NCBI GenBank assembly: GCA_918026815.1
Contig: CAKJVC010000142.1
Location: 310,001-374,000 of the forward strand
DNA from: Chalara sp. BL73
Taxonomy: Eukaryota; Ascomycota; Leotiomycetes; Helotiales
Length of the DNA stretch: 64,000 nt
Direction: 5' to 3'
Part shown: positions 56,178-64,000 of the stretch, in pieces
Layout of the letters: the number at the start of each line of letters is the position of its first letter
How positions within the stretch are numbered: the first letter of the stretch is position 1
Translations under genes and position numbers: made by a program
Notes under the pieces: model-generated
What the model saw: only the letters and a program-made list of their open reading frames with translations
The model's database searches: none
What the model was told of the DNA's origin: nothing

Positions 56178-58555
56178 CTTGTGATTTCAAAGCGATGATT
56201 TGAATAGTATAGTTTATCCGTGATACCAAAAAACGAGAGACACACATATATATACTATATCTTTCAACTGTGAGCCGGTTCATCTAGTATGTTTCCCTTG
56301 TTTGAGCTTAGTCTGAAAACGGCGGCGTAAATTGTTAGAGCTCAATCTCGCTTACAACAAATGGCCATACCCATCAGTCAAGCTACTAGCTTTTTTAATC
56401 CCCTCCAAGGAGGCAGCAGACACTGCTATAGACCGTAGAGAAGATTGTCGAGAGACAGAATCAATGGTCGAGATTTGCCGTTCCTGCAAACCTCAATCGT
56501 GTAAAGTATCAAAGGAAGACGAAAGTCTGGTATTTGTATATCCCGTCAATAAGGGTTCTAATAAACCATAAAGAGCCACAAGTTCCACCATCCATAGACT
56601 CGGATTGTTAGAAGCCAAGACCTGCCTTTGCTCCATCCTTGGACAGGAGAAATGGATAAACTGATCTTGGCACAATGATCATCGGCTGAAAGCGATGAAA
56701 TGGCTGATAACGTACAAACAAAATGCGATGTTATGAATAGAGTACCATCTTCCGCAAAGAAAGACCAAACGCAAACACTATACTGATATGATATGCATCA
56801 AGTGATCATCAAATAACAAGTCTTCCCTCTCGAACGTCTTGGGCGAGCAAAAGTAAAGCACAGCATTTATATTCAATACCCACCAGGCCTAGGAAAATCA
56901 TTTGATACCAGTTCGTAGTCGAGGCGGTGACACATAGCAACGATTGTTATTCGGATCTCAAGCATGTTAGCCACTCTTGTAGTTGGCCAATGTTAAAACT
57001 CCATTGGCCTTGAGCACACACGGAGAAGGCTGTGTATGGCTGTACACGGCGAGGCACCGGGTAAGCCTCATTCCGTGTGCAGGGAGACGGACCTCGGTCG
57101 AGGAATTCGACATCATGCTAATCTTGTAGATTTTTGCATAGTCTGAAGTCTTGGAAATATAACGAGCTTTACCAAACGCACAATTGTGATGAAAATACGA
57201 AGAAAATTCACGAGGGAAAAAATAGCCAATATTTCCGGTTGTGTTCAAGGACCGGGGTTGACTGCTGAAAGGCCGAAAGTTGGCTATCAAGAAATAATCG
57301 CTGGGTGCATCTTCGTTCTGGTGTTCTTCCTGCCAAGGCTCAAATTGCAACCTCATATACATGAAGCGGCTAATATATGCATGGTGTTGGGAAGATAGCC
57401 CATGATAATTTTAGGACCTCGTGGCCTAAACGGTTCATGCGGAGCTTCTGGGTATATGGGAGAAAGCATATATACACAATGTCGCTAGAGTTTTTGAAAG
57501 TGGGGTCGGTTGTGGAGGTAAAGCTACATACAAGATTTCTAAAAAGGGAATGGAATATTTGGGAAGTGGTAGCAGGGTATACTCCATGGTTCATTGGGAT
57601 AGGATGAACATGGCAAATGGTCTCGGGTAACTTAGACGTAATCATTATTCGACCTCTTTCACGGAGAGCATAATGCTTCGAGAGTGGGTATAATACTACT
57701 CGGTGGTAAGCATTGCCAGTATGTCAATAGAGGCTTGCTAGACCTTGCCCTTATCCCACATCGCAGTGCACAGAGCTTTCCCTATCATTAGCTCATAATC
57801 AAGGCAGGGAAAAGGCCAGAATTGCATAGAAGAGACCAACGCAGCATGGCACTCCGAACAGCTGTCCCAGATTGGTGGCTCAGAACTGCTGAGGTACGGG
57901 GAATGAGAAGATGATGGTTGGAGGATAGAACAAGCCGCAGGAAAGCAGAAGAAATCCAAATAAGTTTTGTTTATATCAATTTCGCCGTCATGAATGGTGG
58001 AAGTACAGTTGGAAGTCAAACAGTCATTGAGTGCACAGGTGAACTTGACTGAGAATCCGACACTTGTTGGTTGACCTGGTAAGTATGAATCCGTTAAGAA
58101 GGAGAGCAAGTTTTGGAAGAAGTCGACTCTCTAATTCTTAATTGAGTGAGAAGTAAGGTGAACGAAGGGTATAGCCCTTCCGAGGACATGAAAACCCCTT
58201 GAGATTGAACCTTCACGGAGCGGTGGGAGTGTGTTAACGTAGTCAGATGTTGGACCTTGAAGAGATAACGGCTGTGATCGGCAAGCCGGCTATATTAATT
58301 GAACTGAGTGATGCCAAGAGCTTGAAGGCGCTAGTGTGGAATAAGACTAGCGCAGAAGCTTGGACGGCGATCAGAACGCGCAACGTGGAAGCCAGCTTGA
58401 AGGTCGGATGGAATAGCTTCATGCTGAGAAGATTACAACCCTAGCTCGTCAACACAATTTCCCGTTGCGATCTTCACCAGACTCAGCCGGAGTCGTGCGC
58501 ACGAGCTTGGCGAACCTCGCGCTAAATATCTCTCACACAGATTGCAACATCTACC
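56178..58555. other. Gap upstream of the subtilase and YIP4 genes
   Basis: About 2.4 kb. The first part is the probable promoter of the subtilase gene. A minus-strand frame at 57738-58109 is listed separately as doubtful. Frames at 56967-57362 and 57370-57645 (-) have no recognisable motif. Confidence 0.4.
57738..58109 (-). CDS. Doubtful cysteine-rich open frame
   Basis: A 123-codon frame with nine cysteines (FTC, NDC, SNC, FFC, AAC, DSC, SEC, FPC, ALC). It has no ATG at its head; it is preceded by an AATTAG that could be a splice acceptor near 58125, but I cannot find a convincing first exon or signal peptide. I do not recognise the family. The even cysteine spacing is the only reason to list it; it may be a decayed exon or chance. 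Confidence 0.22.
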   Translation of the reverse strand: MLSFLTDSYLPGQPTSVGFSVKFTCALNDCLTSNCTSTIHDGEIDINKTYLDFFCFPAACSILQPSSSHSPYLSSSEPPIWDSCSECHAALVSSMQFWPFPCLDYELMIGKALCTAMWDKGKV

Positions 58556-59558
58556 ATGGCATCTTCAGCCAATCCTTACGAACATTACAATAGTCCCCAA
58601 ATAGATGCTGATGATCTTATAGATCCTGATGATGGTATGCAGCTTAATCCGAGAATCAGAGTCTTTGGCTAACAACTTCATAGCAAATCTTGATGACCTG
58701 GATGACCCCCTACATCCTGTCAGTGCTAGAACCCCCTTAACAGGCAACATTGGTTCAGGTTCATCGTCTCGGCCATTGAACGAGAACTACTTGACCTCTA
58801 GCATTCCTGGAGAAGATCGAAGAGCGCCCACAAATACCATCGATGAATCAGTATGGGATACCCTCCGTCGCGACCTTCTTGCCGTTTGGTCTAAGATGCG
58901 TGAAGTCCTGTACCCTAAATACCTTTTTGGTGGAAGTATGTTAGAGTCGGCGTCCGGACTTCGTGGCGCATACTCGAACATTCGTGAGGCTGGTTTGTCA
59001 GGAGCAAGAGAGGAGCTGGCGGGATTGGCAGGAAGAGCCCTTGATACCGAGCATATCCTCAGTCAAGGCAACATGTCATCGGGGTTGAGAGATTGGGATC
59101 TATGGGGCCCGTTGGTATTCTGTCTGCTTTTGAGCTTGCTGTTAAGTTTCAATGCCATGCAGGACCAGAAGAGTTTAGTTTTCAGCGGTGTGTTTGCCAT
59201 GGTTTGGATTGGAGAAGCTGTGGTCACGCTTCAGATCAAGCTACTAGGAGGAAACATGTGAGCCCTTCTTATCACTTGTGCGAAAAGTTCCACTGACAAA
59301 TACTCTAGTTCGTTTGCTCAGAGCATATGTATCATCGGGTATACCCTTTTCCCGCTTGTTATCGCTGCGCTACTCTCAGCGTTCAACCTGCACATAATTC
59401 CTCGAATCCCCATCTACCTCATCCTAGTCGCCTGGTCCTTAGCCGCCGGTGTCAGTATTCTCGGTGGCTCTGGCGTCCTTAAAAATAGGGTTGGTATCGC
59501 AGTGTATCCACTATTTGTCTTCTACTTAGGGTTGGGATGTTTATGCTTTATCAGCTAA
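58556..59558 (+). CDS. YIP4: Yip1-domain Golgi membrane protein (Yip4/YIPF6)
   Basis: Golgi/endosome multi-pass protein of 300 residues that interacts with Rab GTPases in vesicle traffic. Exons: 58556-58634, 58684-59257 and 59309-59558; introns are 49 and 51 bp. The acidic cytosolic N-terminus (DADDLIDPDDANLDDLDDP) leads to the Yip1-domain motif TIDESVWDTLRRDLLAVWSK and MREVLYPKYLFGG. Hydrophobic segments follow: LWGPLVFCLLLSLLLSF, SLVFSGVFAMVWIGEAVVTL, ICIIGYTLFPLVIAALLSAF, YLILVAWSLAAGVSILGG, and AVYPLFVFYLGLGCLCFI at the end. Five membrane helices and this length match YIPF6/Yip4. All splice joins are in frame and the start is the first ATG after a plausible leader. Confidence 0.93.
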
Positions 59559-60497
59559 AATGGATAAGAAAGAAAGGAGTTCGAAAATGGCTGGTTGTGC
59601 AGGGCAAATGTACCAATAGAGATAGGCGCAATGATTATACCATTTTATGAAGGCTTTCAATATGCCAGTAGTTATGATATATTGAGGGTCTCTTGTACAG
59701 AATTCAAATTACTGGGTTGGTTTAATGAATCATTTGGTAGCTAAGCTAAGCGGAATGAAAGGATTGCTGGCAAGGTACGGCTCGTCTTCATATATATATA
59801 TATATAGCCCTCTAAGCATATGCTGATGAGCGAGGACATGAATATCTGCATTCCCTTGATTGGTGCTTTGCAGCCGATTGTACGCCCTCAGGCACAAAGC
59901 ATAAAATGAACCTCACTACCGTTGTTGGCAGTTTCCCCAAAGAAGTAATTCTAGGCATCATATTTCGCTTTAAATTGTATGCATAAATCTCAATATTTGA
60001 TCCGTCCCACGTAGAGTTGCGGAGTATTGTCGTCAATTAAATTCATGACTAATGACATGTTTTCGGGATAAGAGCCAATGGAGAGTATCTGTAGCCTAAG
60101 ATTTCGCTATGTGGCCGTCTCGTAATGTTTTTCATTTTGTGAAAGTTGTACCGGGGGGTGGTTGGTCATACATACTAACGCTGCAGTTAGTTTATCAGCA
60201 TCTACTCGGACGCGAGAAAATTTTGTTGGTATTTGTTGGACTCGAAATGAATGTCAAATCACCACCCCTATATATAGTGGAATAAGTTAGAATTTGTTGG
60301 TGGCGGTGGGGGCTGCATTTGCGTATTGGATTACCATTTCCTTGACAGTCCTGCACAGCCGTACAACTGCAGGCACACCAAACTCGACGCACCGGAAAGG
60401 CAAGTATAAAGTATAGCTAGGCCTCTGAGAATAACTACTTTATGAACTTGAATATTTCTGACTTTTCTCGTTCACAGCACCGACCCACATCGAAATC
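59559..60497. other. Gap between YIP4 and the reductase gene
   Basis: About 940 bp including a short AT dinucleotide run at about 59791-59806. It should contain the YIP4 3' region and the reductase promoter. No gene seen. Confidence 0.5.
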
Positions 60498-61532
60498 ATG
60501 TCTTCATCAAACTGCTCTAAAGGCTCAACTGTGCTGGTCACGGGAGCAAATGGCTACATCGGAGGGCATATTGTCAATGTATTGCTGCAATATGGTCTAA
60601 AAGTTCGTGGCACAGTCAGGGATCAGACGAAGGCTTCTTGGGTCGAAGCAGAATTCCACAAACGCCATGATCCATCACTATTCTCAACTGTTATAGTTCC
60701 CGATGTCGATGCCTCTGGCGCTCTTGATAATGCACTGGATGGCTGCTCAGGCATAATCCATGCAGCAGCTGACCTGAGCATGTCAGGTGATATCACACTG
60801 ATCGAAAGATTCTCGACTGGCACAAAGAATATACTCGAGTCAGCATCTCGAACACCATCAATCAAACGCTTCGTCTACACATCTACGTGTTGCGCGGCCG
60901 CCGAGCCTACAGCTGGGTTCAAGGTTCATTTAGAGCCAGATATGTGGAACGAGACCTCATTGAAGAAAGCTCAGGCTGAACCTCCACATCCGCCAAACTA
61001 CGGATTCCTCGTCTACTATGCCGCGAAGGTAGAGGCGGAAAAATTGGCATGGAATTTCATCAAGGAGAAATCTCCAAGCTTTGTCTTCAATAGCATCTTG
61101 TTGAACTTCAACATGGGCCCATTCATTTTCAATGACCATCCCGGAGGGAGCGGAGGGCTCATCAAAGGCATCTATGAGGGCGATCCAATGCTTGTAGGAA
61201 TCGCGCAATCCGAGATCATCATACCGTCACAACAGTGCGTGGATGTTCGCGATACGGCTCGTTTGCATCTTGCTGCTTTGATAGAAGAGGATGTCAAGAG
61301 TGAGAGATTGTTCTCTGCGGCATTCCCTTACAGCTACAATGGCTTAATTAAGGCTTTCAAAGCACTTGCGCCGGAGGGTAAACAGCTGCCTGATATCATT
61401 GAAGGCTTAGCTGAGTCCGGGCAGACGGCAAATAATGCGAGGAGCGAGGAACTACTTAAGAGACTTGGCCGTCCTGGATGGGGCCAGCCTGAGGACTTCA
61501 TACGGGATAACATCCTTGGGGAAGTGAACTAA
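60498..61532 (+). CDS. NAD(P)-dependent aldehyde/ketone reductase (extended SDR)
   Basis: Intronless gene for a 344-residue cytosolic oxidoreductase of the extended short-chain dehydrogenase type, near fungal Gre2/methylglyoxal reductase, aldehyde reductase and plant dihydroflavonol reductase or cinnamoyl-CoA reductase families. The nucleotide-binding motif VTGANGYIGGHI is at residues 14-25, with Arg near 37-41 (RGTVRD) suggesting NADPH preference. The catalytic pattern is complete: Ser in VYTSTCC (about 129) and YYAAK (Tyr173, Lys177). C-terminal substrate-pocket strings are IPSQQCVDVRDTARLHLAAL and NARSEELLKRLG. The start ATG is preceded by CGAAATC. There are no pathway genes nearby, so the natural substrate is unknown. 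Confidence 0.92.
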   Translation: MSSSNCSKGSTVLVTGANGYIGGHIVNVLLQYGLKVRGTVRDQTKASWVEAEFHKRHDPSLFSTVIVPDVDASGALDNALDGCSGIIHAAADLSMSGDITLIERFSTGTKNILESASRTPSIKRFVYTSTCCAAAEPTAGFKVHLEPDMWNETSLKKAQAEPPHPPNYGFLVYYAAKVEAEKLAWNFIKEKSPSFVFNSILLNFNMGPFIFNDHPGGSGGLIKGIYEGDPMLVGIAQSEIIIPSQQCVDVRDTARLHLAALIEEDVKSERLFSAAFPYSYNGLIKAFKALAPEGKQLPDIIEGLAESGQTANNARSEELLKRLGRPGWGQPEDFIRDNILGEVN

Positions 61533-64000
61533 TTTCGAAGTGATACGTGCCTTACCTATGTACCAGAGTCACTACGTATTGATTAGTTTTAAGTCGTGCA
61601 GGGCTTTTCCGTTGTCTATTACATTCTGTTCCTCATACAAATAGTTTTTATAAATTTCCAAGGAAATCAGTATCTAACTCACCCTACAATACTACCGTGA
61701 CTAGAATAGAAGGCCATGCAGCCGTTCCTGACAACCTAAAGCTTCTAGCCAAATTGTTCAGAGTTTGAACCTATAGCGAGCCGTCGCTGTGTGGGTGGAG
61801 GTGAGGGCGGGCACACAGGAATCATTAAACCATTTACCCTCCACCTTTTTTTTTAGTTGCGTGGGGCTCCCAAAGAGGCAACCGTATCTCTCCATAGCCC
61901 CAGTCTGCACGGCCGTCCGAAACTCTCTTCTTTAGAGGCGGGCGATTTTCCAGCTTCAAACGCCCCGGTTGATGTGTGAATATCCCTGTCGCTCTTTTGG
62001 GTGTGTTCTGTCATTGCACTCGGGCCACAAACTCTGGTACTGGAGCCCCATGACAAAATGGGCTGTTGATACCACAAGTATAGTGTAACGCAATATGCAG
62101 GGGGACTTTCAAACCTCCTGCAGTGTTTTGTTTTTCACACCATCTAGTTTTATCAGCCCGGTATATACCAGCTGAAGTATAGTGCCCTACGACATTTCAG
62201 TGTTCTGCTGTATTCCTCAGAAAATCAAGAGTTGAGATAAAGCCTCTCATAAATTAATGTCTAGCGAATGTTTGGTGGCTTGGATTTGCTTAAGAGTGTC
62301 AAGAAACGATTCAAGACGCCATGCCAAAAGCCTGGGGCTAGAGGAGCCTCGAGCCTCACCTATGTGACACAAGGATGTTTGTTTCTGCTTCACGCCAGCC
62401 ATTGCTACTCTGAGCATCTATATTTGGTAATATCGTCTCCTATTTGACAGTTTAGCAGATTTCCCAATTTCGTTACCTTGGTGTGTGCTAGATAAGCATA
62501 TGCAGCTTTACACAATGCAGACTAGAAGGGTCCATAGGGTTCGATCCTACATTCGAGATGCCGTTGCTTTTTGCTCCATGAAGAGAACATCGTTGCTTGC
62601 ATTCAAGAGTGGCAGTCCAAATCATGCAATGCAGCATTGCATATACACCCGGGCCTCCAGCTAGTATATGAGAGCGAGATGAGGCTCTGAAGCCTGGAGG
62701 TAGCTCATAGAACTAGTCTTGGTATATTGCATATAAATAGTAAGATCTTTCAATATGAATCGCCTACATGCGTTTGTCTTTCATGAACGTCCATCGTATT
62801 AATTTTCTTGGCAGAGCCTGATAGTATCGTTAAACTTATGTAATATCGTGTATCCTTCAACATGATTGCAAAAATATCAATATCTTCTTATTTTGTCTTA
62901 CTGAGTACACTGGCCTGTCTACACAGTTTGTGATTTGCCTCCTTATTGAGCTCTGGATCTGGTAACTTTGTCGAACTGAGAGCGGCCAGGCGGACCGAAG
63001 ACATTGCTTGTAGAGACACAGTCCTAGTTGCGGTGTATAAAGCTAACTTGACTTATATTTACTGTAAGTATACGCTAATATATTTCGTCTTCTAAGAAGC
63101 TAATCTCGATTCTCTTCAGCGGAGAACCATGGGGCTCTAGACAACGTACATTCGACAAGCCATTCTTGGCATTAGAGGACATGAGCACCACATGGCAGAG
63201 GTTGAATGCGGCTCTCCAAACGTTATGTCAAGCTTCGCATCAGTGCGTTCGTTTGATATGGCAATGAAAGCTTGCATGAGTCTCGTCGGTAGTTACGTGA
63301 TCACCTCGCACAACAGCTGCAACGATGAAGGAGCGAGTGTGCCCTTCTTGTAAGTTCATGGATATGATGATAAACAATATAAGCTTAATCTAAATATATG
63401 CTGACTTAAAAGGATCTAGAGTTTGATTAGTCTCAGTCAATGACGATCTGACCATTACCTCTCTACTACTCCAATTTCTTGGGAAAACGCATTCTAGGGT
63501 TACAGAATCGAATATGGCCATAGCAATGAACGAAATGAGCTACGGAAACATGATTTTGGTGTGTATTGCAGACAAGACTCCACGCCTGTCCATACCTTGA
63601 CTGCCACCAGTCTTGCGCCTACCGCCGCACCAACCGATACTAGCCTCAAGGTGAATCTGCCTTCATTGACTGATGAAAGTTTGGTGGATCCTCAGATTCT
63701 AGTACTGAGGATCTCAAGCTCGGCTGCGAGAAATATACAACCTTAGGAGAACTGAAGCTGACGCAAGGAGTGTTCGACATAATTAAGTTTTAGGACGTGA
63801 TTTGGTCTGTAGGAATAAGACTGACATATTTGATTATATAACAGAAGGCAGCATCCAGTTGGATATGAAATTCGCAGCCCATATTGAGCTCCAGCCTTCT
63901 CCCTCTTTGTCTGGAAGCAAGTCTCATCCATTGTTTCCTGTTCCTCTCCTTGGGTATACGGTTCGCATCAAAATCCTTCTTTGCAAGCGTGCAGCACTGG
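61533..64000. other. Gene-poor right end of the window
   Basis: About 2.5 kb without a supported gene. A plus-strand frame at about 63191-63355 starting MAEVECGSPNVMSSF, and one at 63561-63746 rich in Thr/Pro/Ala, have splice-like neighbours but no family I recognise; they may be exons of a gene running off the window or decayed sequence. No terminal repeats seen. Confidence 0.35.

Noticed and set aside
57186..57645. Overlapping open frames on both strands near 57.2-57.6 kb
   Set aside because: No motif, no splice logic, and each is a shadow of the other.
62530..62552. GGGTTCGATCCTA, resembling a tRNA T-arm
   Set aside because: The flanking bases do not form a five-pair T stem and no acceptor or anticodon arm fits upstream.
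1..64000. CRISPR arrays, prokaryotic operons, viral or large transposon coding sequences
   Set aside because: None seen; gene structure is that of a filamentous fungus with spliceosomal introns.

Overview
This is fungal nuclear DNA. Genes carry many short introns of about 45-80 bp with GT(or GC)...CTAAC/TAAC...AG signals. The protein families are typical of filamentous ascomycetes (Zn2Cys6 and APSES regulators, HET-domain proteins, 2EXR proteins, an M35 peptidase). The gene set looks like Pezizomycotina, perhaps Leotiomycetes; that placement is inference from remembered resemblance, not a search. There is no rRNA, CRISPR or convincing tRNA. Exon coordinates were spliced by hand, and each intact model below closes in frame.

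Layout. 1.0-3.3 kb: a complete Zn2Cys6 regulator (-). 5.5-10.7 kb: three broken genes in a row: the 3' end of an exportin-5/Msn5 gene (-), a PrtT-like regulator without its zinc cluster (+), and an ACS-family MFS transporter with at least four frame breaks (+). 11.5 kb: a 14-bp minisatellite. 12.5-14.3 kb: an intact regulator-like protein without a zinc cluster (-). 15.4-15.6 kb: a 202-bp MITE-like element with perfect 32-bp terminal inverted repeats. 16.1-16.8 kb: a small secreted M35-like metallopeptidase (+). 18.5-22.4 kb: relics (TPR fragment, TAP-like hydrolase, HET protein). 23.3-25.8 kb: omega-type glutathione transferase (-) and Cns1/TTC4 co-chaperone (+) diverging from a CCCCT-rich promoter. 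26.8-28.5 kb: APSES regulator (-). 31.5-37.1 kb: DNA topoisomerase II (+). 37.7-39.2 kb: a second HET relic (-). 39.9-43.1 kb: TBC-domain Rab GAP (-). 44.5-48.4 kb: two related 2EXR genes (-), one frameshifted and one fused to an N-terminal membrane region. 49.9-50.3 kb: an 87-residue three-exon hydrophilin-like gene. 52.1-56.2 kb: a 15-exon secreted subtilase whose catalytic His and Ser are replaced. 58.6-59.6 kb: Yip4/YIPF6 (+). 60.5-61.5 kb: NAD(P)-dependent reductase (+).

Housekeeping genes (TOP2, CNS1, the Rab GAP, YIP4) are intact and alternate with accessory blocks where genes are decaying. Both HET genes are dead. The most unusual intact objects are the apparent subtilase pseudoprotease, with a 10-nt micro-exon, and the membrane-anchored 2EXR protein. 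No multi-gene pathway or biosynthetic cluster is evident.
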